From contig JAGVKB010000053.1 of assembly GCA_020050835.1 (NCBI GenBank), positions 1-64,000 of the forward strand: a DNA stretch of 64,000 nt, written 5' to 3'. Position 1 is the first letter of the stretch. Every line of letters starts with the position of its first letter. Below, piece after piece: positions 9,620-18,198 of this stretch. The position numbers and the translations under genes are program-made. Source of the DNA: Candidatus Obscuribacterales bacterium (GTDB taxonomy: Bacteria; Cyanobacteriota; Vampirovibrionia; Obscuribacterales; Obscuribacteraceae). The notes beneath the pieces are model-generated. The model worked only from the letters and a program-made list of their open reading frames with translations, was not told where the DNA came from and made no database searches.

Positions 9620-9749
9620 ATCTACAGAATTTCAAATTGACTTCGGAAACGACTACGCCGTTCCCTGCCTTAGTAATCTCCAGTTGCGCGCTGACACTTG
9701 CCCGCATCACTCGCACTTCTGACTGAGCCATAGAGTCTACGAAGCAGTT

Positions 9750-9771
9750 GTGAAAGTTTCGTGGAAGAGGA
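9750..9771 (-). promoter_or_regulatory. Two-unit 11-bp direct repeat (Pho-box-like), distal
   Basis: Units GTGAAAGTTTC and GTGGAAGAGGA with 11-bp period, about 350 bp upstream of the 1425-aa gene and just downstream of nadB. The second unit is weaker than in the other sites. GTGAAAGTTT is shared letter for letter with the site at 3896. Confidence 0.45.
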
Positions 9772-9823
9772 GATAATCTCGGTTCATCATTAATAGAGAC
9801 ACTCCTGACACTGTCCAGCCCGT

Positions 9824-11449
9824 TCAGGTCAAAATCGTTTCGCCGGCAGGCAAGCAGAGCATGAGCGAATCAGGTGTAAACGGCTTTCCCACCATCTCCT
9901 CGACGTCACTTCTCCCGATATATTGTCGCCTGCCAAACCGGCGGTCGTCTTGCTCCGGGTAATCAGAGCGCCAGTGTGCACCACGCGATTCTCTTCTAGA
10001 CATGGCTGAAAGCGCAATCAACTGCCCAAGCTGAAGCATGTTTGCCGCTTCACACTCCGCGACACCGACTATCTGTCTGGTTACCGTAGATTCAGACAGA
10101 TAGTCGAACAATTCGGTCAAGCCTGCTTCATCTCGCTCGAGCCCAGCATAGCGATACATCGCTCGTCGAAAGTCCCTAAGATTCACCGGCAGTTGAAACG
10201 AGAAAGCATAATCATCAGCAGCCAAAGCAAGACCAAGAATCGGATCGATCCCAGTCCTCAAGATATGGCGCGCTACGCGCAGCGCCATCACTCCAGCTTC
10301 GAGCAACGAGTTACTTGCCAAACGGTTGGCTCCATGCAGTCCGACCGAAGCACATTCACCAATGGCGTAAAGAGAAGGAAGCGTAGTTGCACCGTTGGCG
10401 TTGGTCCAGATGCCACCCATAAAATAGTGGGCGGCAGGACAGACCGGAATCGGCTCACTGAGAGGATCCACTCCCCAGCTTTGACAATTGGTCACAATGT
10501 TTGGAAAGCGCTCGGCGATTTCGTCAGCACCGATTGGTCTTAGGTCCAGCCAGACAGAGCGTTGCTCCATCTCCGTCATGGTCGAGTAAATCGCCCGCGC
10601 GACGATGTCGCGCGTGGCTAGCTCGGCATCAGGGTGAAAGCGCTTCATAAAACGGTGCCCGTCGGCATCGACCAAGACCGCACCGGCACCGCGCACCGCC
10701 TCTGAGATCAAGAATGCCGGTGCTCCTGGTTTGTACAAGGCGGTCGGGTGAAACTGCACGAACTCGAGATCCGACAAGACCGCTCCCGCCCGCCAAGCAA
10801 TCGCAATCCCATCGCCGGTTGCAACCGCTGGATTGGTGGTGCGTTCAAAAATCTGGCCGGTGCCACCAGTAGCCAGGACAACCCGGCCGGCTGAGACTAC
10901 CTGCAGGGACGAATCATCGAGCAGGTAGGCTCCCACGCAGATACCGTCCTTCACAATCAAATCTACAGCCAGAGTATTCTCCCGCACGGCGATATAAGCA
11001 CTCGACCTGACTTGCGCGACTAAAGCACGCGCGATTGCATTGCCGGTGGTGTCTTTCGAATGCAGCACACGCGGTCTGCAGTGACCACCTTCAAGCGCAA
11101 GCGCGCAAGTGCCGTCACCGTTGTAGTCGAATCCAACGCCGAGTTCGCTCAGCTTCTTTACTAACTGTGCTCCCTCTTTGATGATCAAAGCGGCGACGGC
11201 CGAATCGGTCAATCCGGCTCCAGCCTTGACAGTGTCTTGTAAGTGCAACTCGGGCGAATCAACAATCGACTCCGGTACGACAGCCGCCAGTCCCCCCTGA
11301 GCAAAATTTGTATTTGAATCGGAAAGGGTGCGCTTGGAGACGATTGTTACCTTGACCTGTGCATTTGCCAGCTCGACAGCCAGGAGCATCCCGGCCAGCC
11401 CGGAGCCGATGATCAATACGTCCGTCTTTTGGGAGGTTTGTTTGTTCAT
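9824..11449 (-). CDS. nadB: L-aspartate oxidase
   Basis: 541 residues, the usual length. It oxidises L-aspartate to iminoaspartate with FAD, the first step of de novo NAD synthesis, in the cytosol. The N-terminus has the FAD-binding DVLIIGSGLAGMLLAVELA; further on come SDSNTNFAQGGLAAV, the ATGGTGQIFERTTNP segment, EFVQFHPTALY, and the C-terminal IGECASVGLHGANRLASNSLLEA flavin motif, all typical of NadB in the succinate dehydrogenase flavoprotein superfamily. ATG start with GAGGTGA upstream. It is the last gene of nadC-nadA-nadB, 63 bp after nadA. Confidence 0.97.
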   Translation of the reverse strand: MNKQTSQKTDVLIIGSGLAGMLLAVELANAQVKVTIVSKRTLSDSNTNFAQGGLAAVVPESIVDSPELHLQDTVKAGAGLTDSAVAALIIKEGAQLVKKLSELGVGFDYNGDGTCALALEGGHCRPRVLHSKDTTGNAIARALVAQVRSSAYIAVRENTLAVDLIVKDGICVGAYLLDDSSLQVVSAGRVVLATGGTGQIFERTTNPAVATGDGIAIAWRAGAVLSDLEFVQFHPTALYKPGAPAFLISEAVRGAGAVLVDADGHRFMKRFHPDAELATRDIVARAIYSTMTEMEQRSVWLDLRPIGADEIAERFPNIVTNCQSWGVDPLSEPIPVCPAAHYFMGGIWTNANGATTLPSLYAIGECASVGLHGANRLASNSLLEAGVMALRVARHILRTGIDPILGLALAADDYAFSFQLPVNLRDFRRAMYRYAGLERDEAGLTELFDYLSESTVTRQIVGVAECEAANMLQLGQLIALSAMSRRESRGAHWRSDYPEQDDRRFGRRQYIGRSDVEEMVGKPFTPDSLMLCLPAGETILT

Positions 11450-11512
11450 CGCTAAATCACCTCAATAACGCAGGTGTAGAGACAGGAGTCCAGGGCGATG
11501 CAGACGGTTAAC

Positions 11513-12493
11513 TCAGTAGATGGAGATCATGCGCTCGATCGCTTTGCGAGCCTTGCGAGCGATCGAATCAGGAACCGTCACGGCGAAGACTTCCTCGTTT
11601 AGAGATCGATACAGCTTCTCGAGTGTAATCATCTTCATGAACTGGCAGCTCATTTCGTTGGCGATCGGGTAAAAGGTCTTGGCTGGATTCTCCTTACGCA
11701 GGCGGTGCAAAATACCGATCTCAGTGGCAACGACAAACTCGCCTGCTGTCGATTCCTGCGCCCGGCGAATCATCCCTTCCGTTGAAGTGACCTTCAGCCG
11801 GCTGCTTCCGTTTTGCCTGACAACCCGGTCCAGATAGGGAGTGAGGCAACCACACTCCGGGTGAATCAAGAGCTCGGCCGCCGGATGCTCGTTCAACTTT
11901 TCTTCGATTCTGGCCGGAGGGATGGCTGCATGCACGTGACACTCACCCATCCAGATATGCATATTCTTGCGGCCGGTAACCTTCTGGACCCAGGAACCAA
12001 GGAATACATCCGGCAGGAACAAGATCTCCTTGTCCTCAGGTATTGATTGCACTATTTGAAGAGCATTGCCGGACGTACAACAATAATCGGACTCGGCCTT
12101 AACGGCTGCCGTGGTGTTGACGTAAGAAACCACCACGGCACCCGGGTGCTCGGCTTTCCACGCCAACAGTTGATCCAAATCGATCGAGGCGGCCAGCGAG
12201 CAGCCCGCCTCCAGATCCGGAATCCAGACTTTCTTATCCGGAGAGAGAATCGCTGCAGTCTCCGCCATAAAGTGAACACCGCAGAAAACGATCGTCTTTG
12301 CGCTCGTACGAGCCGCCTGCTGAGACAAACCGAGCGAGTCGCCAACATAGTCGGCGAGATCTTGGATCTCGGCTATCTGATAGTTGTGCGCTAAGACTAC
12401 AGCATCGTGCTTACGACGCAAGCGGTTGATCTCAGCGACGAGATTGGCCGTGGGCATCTCCAAAGATTGTTGATTGACACCAGTTGCGCTCAT
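11513..12493 (-). CDS. nadA: Quinolinate synthase
   Basis: 326 residues, close to the ~300-residue class of NadA. It condenses iminoaspartate with dihydroxyacetone phosphate to quinolinate using a [4Fe-4S] cluster. Landmarks: AHNYQIAEIQDLADYVGDSL, CGVHFMAETAAILSPDK, DLEAGCSLA (Cys98), HPECGC (Cys214), TSTEGMI and EMSCQFMKMITLEKL (Cys283); Cys98, Cys214 and Cys283 are the expected cluster ligands. It starts 2 bp after the nadC stop and feeds its product to NadC, with substrate supplied by NadB. Confidence 0.97.
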   Translation of the reverse strand: MSATGVNQQSLEMPTANLVAEINRLRRKHDAVVLAHNYQIAEIQDLADYVGDSLGLSQQAARTSAKTIVFCGVHFMAETAAILSPDKKVWIPDLEAGCSLAASIDLDQLLAWKAEHPGAVVVSYVNTTAAVKAESDYCCTSGNALQIVQSIPEDKEILFLPDVFLGSWVQKVTGRKNMHIWMGECHVHAAIPPARIEEKLNEHPAAELLIHPECGCLTPYLDRVVRQNGSSRLKVTSTEGMIRRAQESTAGEFVVATEIGILHRLRKENPAKTFYPIANEMSCQFMKMITLEKLYRSLNEEVFAVTVPDSIARKARKAIERMISIY

Positions 12494-12495
12494 GG

Positions 12496-13407
12496 CTATA
12501 TTCCAACCTCCAAGCTGATATCGATGTTCGGAGCGGAATGCGTCAGCGCACCGACCGAGATAGCATCGACGCCCGGGATAAAATACTGTTCGATATTGCT
12601 CAGGCTGACCCCCCCCGAGACTTCTACAATTGCCCGTCCACTAATGATGCCGACAGCATGGCTAATCATTTCAGGACTCATGTTGTCCAGCATAATGTGG
12701 TCAGCTCTAGCTTCGACCGCTTCCAGGACTTCTTCGATCGTGCTGGTCTCCACTTCGATTTTGCCGTTACCGCCTGCGAGTCGAGCCAGTCTAATCGCCT
12801 CCGATACCGATCCGGCCAATCGAATGTGATTGTCCTTGATCAAAATTTGATCGTAGAGACCGAAGCGATGATTGAAACCGCCGCCGACTCTTACGGCATA
12901 CTTCTCGAATGCTCTCAGGCCTGGAGTAGTCTTACGCGTGTCCAGAATCGCTATGCCATGAGGCTTGGCCAATGTGACATACTGGCTGGTATTAGTGGCA
13001 ATACCAGAGATCCGCTGGAGAAAGTTCAATGCCGTGCGTTCACCGGTGAGTATCGCCGCGGCCGGTCCTCTTACGATCGCGACAACTTCGTGTTCGGCAC
13101 CGCTCAATTCGCCTTCTTTCTTAAAGGGCGAGACCTGCACGCGCGGATGTACCTTTTGAAACACAAGAGCCAGGACGTTCAAACCAGCTATAACCGAGGC
13201 TTGCTTATAGACAACCTTGGCCACTACAAACAGATCTGCAGGCACGAGCGCCTGAGAAGTGCAATCACCAGAACCAACGTCTTCCGCCAGTGCAACGTTG
13301 ATGGCAGTGTCCATCAACCCTTCACTGACTGCATCCGGCTGAATCTTTTGATTGTGCCATGGCTTACTAAACACGATGCCGCCTTGGTTGAGCTGTTGAG
13401 TAATCAT
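12496..13407 (-). CDS. nadC: Nicotinate-nucleotide pyrophosphorylase (carboxylating)
   Basis: 303 residues. It converts quinolinate and PRPP to nicotinate mononucleotide, CO2 and pyrophosphate. Diagnostic stretches are LAEDVGSGDCTS, GERTALNFLQRISGIAT, DTRKTTPGLR, EKYAVRVGGGFNHRFGL, DQILIKDNHI, and the C-terminal EVSGGVSLSNI. The start ATG has GGGGAGA six bases upstream. First gene of the NAD operon; a 13-bp palindrome in its leader may be a repressor site. Confidence 0.97.
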   Translation of the reverse strand: MITQQLNQGGIVFSKPWHNQKIQPDAVSEGLMDTAINVALAEDVGSGDCTSQALVPADLFVVAKVVYKQASVIAGLNVLALVFQKVHPRVQVSPFKKEGELSGAEHEVVAIVRGPAAAILTGERTALNFLQRISGIATNTSQYVTLAKPHGIAILDTRKTTPGLRAFEKYAVRVGGGFNHRFGLYDQILIKDNHIRLAGSVSEAIRLARLAGGNGKIEVETSTIEEVLEAVEARADHIMLDNMSPEMISHAVGIISGRAIVEVSGGVSLSNIEQYFIPGVDAISVGALTHSAPNIDISLEVGI

Positions 13408-13433
13408 TATCTTCTCCCCGGATGGTCGAGCAT

Positions 13434-13446
13434 GTAACTAAGTTAC
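13434..13446 (-). promoter_or_regulatory. 13-bp palindrome in the nadC leader, possible operator
   Basis: GTAACT-A-AGTTAC is a perfect inverted repeat centred about 33 bp before the nadC ATG, between a possible -10-like TATGATATAAC (13475-13490 region, minus strand) and the ribosome site. An NrtR-type regulator gene lies 5 kb away, so an NAD-responsive operator is a reasonable guess. No consensus comparison could be made. Confidence 0.4.
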
Positions 13447-13806
13447 GCTGGTGACAGACCGAAGTAATCGTTTGATTGACGTTATATCATAAATCAGATA
13501 AATTTTCCAGTAGCCATACAAGCGTAATCCAACTTTTCGGAGTAGCGGCGAATCTTGGTAGTGAATTCGATCAGATGCGGGGATTCGGAGAAGCGACCGA
13601 TTCCAGTAGTCAAGACAGAAAACTTGAAGCCAAGAGATTGTTAATTGGACGGTCATTACTGAGGCGCTCCCCGCCGCCGGCAAGATTAGCCGAAATCCGG
13701 CTCCCTGGCTTCGTTTGCCAGTCGGTAGACGAAATTAACAGTTGCTTATTATTGTGCCGTTGCGTCTTTTTACCATTAGAGTATGTGTTGAGGTTAAAAG
13801 TTCACA
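13447..13806. other. Divergent intergenic region, nadC / small exported protein
   Basis: 360 bp holding the outward promoters for nadC (minus) and the 99-aa gene (plus). Frames of 60-150 codons cross it but none has a ribosome site or recognisable sequence. Nothing else supported. Confidence 0.4.
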
Positions 13807-14106
13807 ATGAAACAAGGATCTACTGCACGTATCGGTTGGTTTACGGCGCTCGGCACCGTCCTAGCAGCTACTCTGCTTCAGCTCATCTCCAACCAGGCGG
13901 GAGCTTACGACTCGAGCGTCTACAACAATCTCATGCGCACTCGTGACGCTCTTCTTCAGCAGCGCGACTATTTGCGGCGCTCAGCCGATGAAACAAGCAA
14001 GCAGCTTGATCAGCTCCAGCAAAAAATGGCAAGAATCAACAACTATCTCGACCAAAACGACAAAAACTTGCGCGATATCGACGCCGCACTCGGTCAATAT
14101 CGTTAG
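13807..14106 (+). CDS. Small exported coiled-coil protein
   Basis: 99 residues. Residues 1-33 form a signal peptide (basic MKQGSTARIG, hydrophobic WFTALGTVLAATLLQLI, cleavage near NQAGAYD). The rest is one amphipathic helix rich in Gln/Asp/Arg with leucine spacing (LLQQRDYLRRSADE, LDQLQQKMARINNYL), expected to form a coiled coil in the periplasm. No family recognised. The next gene starts 17 bp downstream on the same strand, so they probably form an operon. Confidence 0.7.
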   Translation: MKQGSTARIGWFTALGTVLAATLLQLISNQAGAYDSSVYNNLMRTRDALLQQRDYLRRSADETSKQLDQLQQKMARINNYLDQNDKNLRDIDAALGQYR

Positions 14107-14122
14107 AAAAGGAGTAACCCGG

Positions 14123-14683
14123 ATGCCAACCACCAAGCTGACCAATTTACTATCGCTGTCGCTGGCTATCATTGTTTGCGCCATTCCGGTTAAGTCCGCC
14201 GAGTCCGAGAGCATGAAGGCTTGCCCGACCGGTTCTGATTCGCACGAGTGTGAGATATCAGTAGTCAACCCTCATCCGGCTTGCATCGAATCCGAAAGGG
14301 TGATCGACACGTTGAAGCACATGGCTTCACTGCTTGCCAAAGGCGATTTCGAGGCTTACTCAGAATACCTGGCTGACGGTTGCACCACCTTCGATGAGAA
14401 GACACACAAGCTCATCGCCGGCAAGGAAGCCGTAATCGCCGACCTCAAGAAGCGCTTGTATTCAGCAGCCCCGGACGGTAGAGAGCCGGTCTTGACGCTG
14501 ACGATCGAAGAGCCTTATGCCAAAGTATCCGGAGACGTAGCAGTTGTAACATTCAAGGCTGTGAAGGAGCTGGGCGGCGCACATCCCGACCGGGAAGTAG
14601 TGCACGCCACCGATGTCTTTGTGAAACACGGTGACAAGTGGCAAAAGCTTCACTTCCGCGGCAAGTGGAAAAAGGTCAGCTAA
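14123..14683 (+). CDS. Exported SnoaL/NTF2-like domain protein
   Basis: 186 residues from ATG at 14123, chosen because AAGGAG lies nine bases before it; the open frame runs back to 13943 but overlaps the previous gene. Signal peptide (LLSLSLAIIVCAIPVKSAES), then an acidic Cys-containing linker, then an NTF2-like cone: helix IDTLKHMASLLAKGDFEAYSEYLADGCTTFDE, LIAGKEAVIADLKKRL, beta strands VSGDVAVVTFKAV and final DVFVKHGDKWQKLHFRGKWKKV, as in DUF4440/SnoaL-like proteins. Ligand or activity unknown. Confidence 0.75.
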   Translation: MPTTKLTNLLSLSLAIIVCAIPVKSAESESMKACPTGSDSHECEISVVNPHPACIESERVIDTLKHMASLLAKGDFEAYSEYLADGCTTFDEKTHKLIAGKEAVIADLKKRLYSAAPDGREPVLTLTIEEPYAKVSGDVAVVTFKAVKELGGAHPDREVVHATDVFVKHGDKWQKLHFRGKWKKVS

Positions 14684-14848
14684 ACCGAAAGACTGACAGT
14701 CAGCCGGATTTCACTGCACCCAGCCAGTCAATTTTGTTATATAGTAAGAATGCAGGCTTCCAGCATCAGCCACAGTCCCCGCTCTTCGGCGGAACGTGCC
14801 GCCTGACCCCGGGGGAAAAATGGGGAATCCTGCAGGAGACTGGTTTAT

Positions 14849-15106
14849 ATGAAACTTGACACCTTAAAATTCGGCCTTGCCGGAGGCATCATCTCAGCGC
14901 TTTTTGCATTCGTGTTAGCGCTGGGCTCCGCCTTCGCCGGCTGGGGAACTGGGCTGGTCGACTCGCTTGCTTCGATGTATATCGGCTATAAAGCCGGCTT
15001 CGTCGGCGGATTGATCGGCGCGCTCTGGGCGTTCGTTGAAGGCTTCATTAGCTTCTATCTGCTCGCCTGGGTGTACGACTATCTCCAGAAGGAAAAGTCG
15101 GCATAG
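14849..15106 (+). CDS. Small two-helix membrane protein ('bacteriophage holin'-like family)
   Basis: 85 residues; GGAG ten bases before ATG. Two hydrophobic helices (about 9-30 and 49-76), Gly-rich, with the GFVGGLIGALWAFVEGFI pattern seen in short chromosomal membrane proteins that databases often label 'bacteriophage holin'. There is no phage context here, so a lytic role is unlikely. Function unknown. Confidence 0.7.
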   Translation: MKLDTLKFGLAGGIISALFAFVLALGSAFAGWGTGLVDSLASMYIGYKAGFVGGLIGALWAFVEGFISFYLLAWVYDYLQKEKSA

Positions 15107-15226
15107 ACATTCCTGCAAGCAACGCACAATCGCATCAAAACGTCCTTTCGTCACCGTCTTCTGCCCGCTCAGGACAGCTGGCGGCCAGAGTGGTGGCGCG
15201 GCTGCGACGCAGGTTGGCAGCTGTCT

Positions 15227-16663
15227 TTACTTGTTTACTTTTTCAAGTACCTGGCTCAGCTTTGAATTGATATCGCCGATTGCGGTGAGTTGACCGACGT
15301 TGGCATACAGGAAGGCGGTGCAAGCCACCAGCACTGCCGCCAGCGCACCAGTGCAGGTAATTACCAGGGAGCGCAAGTTATCCGGCTTTGACACCGGCTT
15401 GGCGGCGGCCACCTGAATCTCCTTAACCTTCTCTTCGATCGCCTTCGAGATCGGCAAGATGTTCTTGTTGACGTGAGCACGAAACTCGGTCAACTCTTTG
15501 GAGAGCTCGGCGTTCAAACGCTCTAATTCTTTCTGCGAAGCTTCATGCACCACCTTCGTGTGTGACTCGAGTTTCAATCGAGCTTCCTCGAAGGCAGTGA
15601 CATAGCGCTCGGTAATTTTCGCAAACGTTTTCTCCTGAGCCTCGACCGCTTCGAGGAAAGAACGCTGTTGTCCAGACATCTTGCCGGACAGGGCAGCAGT
15701 TATGTTTTCAGTCTGCATCTTCATAATGCGATCGATTTCACTCTTGGAATAAGTCGCATACTTAGGGCCGGCATCCTGGCTGACAGCCCGTTGTTCCGCC
15801 GATTTAGGAGCGGCAGCGCTGGTACCGGTCAACTCAACGGAAGGAATGGTGGCTATCTGCCCCTCCGGCAGCGCGAAGACTTGAAACGGCTGCGTTGGAA
15901 AGACGTCGACGAACTTGTCTTCGGCTATCAGTCCGGCCGTTTTCTCTTTGAGATTGATCCGAACGTAGAAGTTGCCTATTTTTTCCGGGTCCATCCTCAA
16001 TTGCGTAGCCATGACCTGCGTCACCTTTTCAGGCAGAAAACGGGTGTCGTATGAAGTCTTTAGCCACGGGCGCAAAGCATCGGTACTCCTGGAGCCGGAA
16101 TCACCAGCGCTCCAACGATCGCGCGAATATCGCAAAGCAAGATCTGTCGGCTTGGTGTTGCGCTCGATCTCGAAATTGATATGCCCTTCAGTCTTGACGA
16201 CATCAATGTAAGCCGATCGCAAACTCGGATGATCGAAATGAGCGGTAAAACCGAAGGTCTCAGACAACGTCTTTACTTGGTCTTGACTCAATCGGAAGAC
16301 TCGTCCTTGATATCTGCGATTCGGCTCGAGATAAACCAGATCGAATATTCCAAATTCAGGAATGAAGACCTCAGGCGAGATCTCCGGCGCGCTCTCCTTT
16401 ATGGCTGCCCTTTCAGGCGCGCCCGAAATCTTGGCCGCTCGCTCCGGGACAGCTGGTGATTCAGTAAAGGCAGGCGACTCAGCCGGTTCGGTTACAGTTG
16501 GTTCGTTGTCAGCTGATGCCAACTGGTTAGAACCAGCCTCGCTTTGCGTCGGCTCTTGAATCGGCAAGGTTGTTTCGGCTACCGGTTGCTCGGCAACCTG
16601 AGTCTGGTTTTCGCCTTGCATTGAATCTTGTTCTTGTCCCTGTTGTTGAATCTCTGAAATCAT
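15227..16663 (-). CDS. Uncharacterised tail-anchored coiled-coil membrane protein
   Basis: 478 residues; GGAG nine bases before ATG. Residues 1-95 are a disordered Glu/Pro/Ala/Ser region. Residues 96-260 look folded (FGIFDLVYLEPNRRYQGRVFRLSQDQVKTL; FYVRINLKEKTAGLIAEDKFVDVFP). Residues 300-420 form a long coiled coil. A single membrane helix (VITCTGALAAVLVACTAFLYANV, about 430-453) near the C-terminus is followed by a short tail. The arrangement suggests a cytosolic body anchored in the inner membrane. No family recognised. Confidence 0.7.
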   Translation of the reverse strand: MISEIQQQGQEQDSMQGENQTQVAEQPVAETTLPIQEPTQSEAGSNQLASADNEPTVTEPAESPAFTESPAVPERAAKISGAPERAAIKESAPEISPEVFIPEFGIFDLVYLEPNRRYQGRVFRLSQDQVKTLSETFGFTAHFDHPSLRSAYIDVVKTEGHINFEIERNTKPTDLALRYSRDRWSAGDSGSRSTDALRPWLKTSYDTRFLPEKVTQVMATQLRMDPEKIGNFYVRINLKEKTAGLIAEDKFVDVFPTQPFQVFALPEGQIATIPSVELTGTSAAAPKSAEQRAVSQDAGPKYATYSKSEIDRIMKMQTENITAALSGKMSGQQRSFLEAVEAQEKTFAKITERYVTAFEEARLKLESHTKVVHEASQKELERLNAELSKELTEFRAHVNKNILPISKAIEEKVKEIQVAAAKPVSKPDNLRSLVITCTGALAAVLVACTAFLYANVGQLTAIGDINSKLSQVLEKVNK

Positions 16664-16886
16664 TGATTAACGCTCCATCGCCTTCGGTCCTTGGCAGTCC
16701 GGCAGTGCCAGTCTGATCGGCTGAAATTTTCGCCCCCGGCAATGACCGAAGGTCACAGCGGTTGCCGAACCTGTTCACCTTGTCATGACCGCTCGACGTT
16801 ACGCAGGTACTGCAAACGGGTCGGACCGACTACAAAAGTATCTCACGACTGCCCCTCAAGTTGCCACAGCCGGAATGATTCGACCA

Positions 16887-18167
16887 CTAAAATCCCCCAT
16901 CCTTGCCGGAAGCACCGCTCTCGGAGCCAGCGCCGGCAGAATCCCGCTTGAGTTCTGCCGGCGCAACCGCGCCGGCACCAAGACCGGGATCTACTCTGGC
17001 AATTGCAGTAAATGCGCCGGCCAGGCGTTGCGCTGGATTCTTCTGCTGGAAGTGGCGAACCGCCCGTGAGGCTTCCGGAGCCTTGCCATCGAGACTGAGC
17101 GCTCGGCCGAGATGCAGCCAGTCAACGAAACAGCCGCGGCAGGTGTCGACTACCTGCTTGAAATGCTCGGTAGCATCAGAATAATCAGCGCCTGCCAGTT
17201 CAGCGAGAGCCAATTCGCGGACCAGATAGTAATCACCAGCAGACTTGCCGAGTTCTGCTTTCACCTGAGCGACTATCGAGGCCGCCTTTCCTTGCTTACG
17301 CAGAGACTTCTGACGCGAAGCCTCTTTCGGCAGGTCGAGCGCCCGCGATTGCAACAGATATGCGTTGTCGTAATTGTCAATCAGAAACGGGTCCCACTTG
17401 AAATCATGCTGCGCCGGATAACCAATCGCGGTCATCGAGCGCTGCCAACCTGGCTTCTTGCTAGCAACCGTATACTCGGCTGTTCGTTTCAGGGCACGAG
17501 CGCGATCGCCTTGCAGAAAGTCTAGCTTGGCAAGCAGCAAGATAACCGGCGGATAGGACAAAATCGACTGCGCATGCTCGGCCGATCGTCGAGCAGCCTC
17601 AAAGTCTCCCGACAGATACTGAATAGTAGCCAGCCCCTGATACCCGAACTGCGAGTTGGGAAAGCAAGAGATCAATCGCCGGAAGTGATCTTCGGCCTTT
17701 CCCAGATCGGCCATGCGCATATAAGCGAAGCCGATGTCACCATGAATATGACAGAGGTTGTGATTGAGCTCGAGTGCCTTCTGCCATGCATTGACCGCCT
17801 TTTCGTAGTTGTGCATCAAGTAGTGTGTAACACCGATACTGAGAGCCGTCTCGCTGTCGTGCGAATTGAGCTCCCAGGATTTGTGCAGCGCATCGAGCGC
17901 TTCGTTGTATCGCCCCTTCACATCCAGAGCCAGCCCGAGCACCGCAAACGGCAGAGAATCAGAGGCGTCGGCATTAGTCGCTTCAACCAGAGAACTTACT
18001 GCCGAATCGACCTGATTATGCGCCATTTGGGTTAGTGCGCGCGAAGTGGCCGCTTGTGAATGTGTTCTGGCATCGACCCGCCAACTCTGGCTTTGCGCCG
18101 AGCTTACGCCGGCGCTCACCGTCAAAGCGGTCAGCCCGGCAAGTAATAATGCCAACTTACGAAGCAA
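16887..18167 (-). CDS. Exported TPR protein with TTG start
   Basis: 426 residues. The TTG at 18165-18167 is chosen: AAGGAG lies seven bases upstream and a clean signal peptide follows (LRKLALLLAGLTALTVSAGVSSAQS). The frame could open earlier, but those codons overlap the Nudix gene and read as noise. Six or more TPR-like helix pairs span residues 50-340 (LGLALDVKGRYNEALDALHKSWELN; AYMRMADLGKAEDHFRRLI; DYSDATEHFKQVVDTC). The C-terminus is Ala/Gly/Ser-rich. Likely a periplasmic scaffold; partner unknown. Confidence 0.75.
   Translation of the reverse strand: MLRKLALLLAGLTALTVSAGVSSAQSQSWRVDARTHSQAATSRALTQMAHNQVDSAVSSLVEATNADASDSLPFAVLGLALDVKGRYNEALDALHKSWELNSHDSETALSIGVTHYLMHNYEKAVNAWQKALELNHNLCHIHGDIGFAYMRMADLGKAEDHFRRLISCFPNSQFGYQGLATIQYLSGDFEAARRSAEHAQSILSYPPVILLLAKLDFLQGDRARALKRTAEYTVASKKPGWQRSMTAIGYPAQHDFKWDPFLIDNYDNAYLLQSRALDLPKEASRQKSLRKQGKAASIVAQVKAELGKSAGDYYLVRELALAELAGADYSDATEHFKQVVDTCRGCFVDWLHLGRALSLDGKAPEASRAVRHFQQKNPAQRLAGAFTAIARVDPGLGAGAVAPAELKRDSAGAGSESGASGKDGGF
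16930..16964 (-). repeat. 12-bp perfect inverted repeat in the 3' end of the TPR gene
   Basis: GCGCCGGCAGAA (16930-16941) and TTCTGCCGGCGC (16953-16964) flank an 11-nt loop. The hairpin falls within the last ~26 codons, in a Gly/Ala/Ser-rich tail that is probably unconstrained. It may slow 3' exonucleases or mark an inserted palindrome. Confidence 0.45.
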
Positions 18168-18198
18168 TGCGATTCTCCTTGCATGAAAGCAGAGACGA

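Larger units (their letters stand above)
9402..9823. other. Intergenic region between nadB and the 1425-aa gene
   Basis: 422 bp with no supported gene. It holds two separate 11-bp direct repeat sites (9528-9549 and 9750-9771), a 9-bp-stem hairpin (9589-9619), and must contain the end of the nad transcript and the promoter of the downstream repeat protein. Confidence 0.5.

Noticed and set aside
14849-15106. Holin-like label as sign of a prophage
   Set aside because: No other phage gene nearby; the family is widespread in chromosomes of non-lysogenic bacteria.
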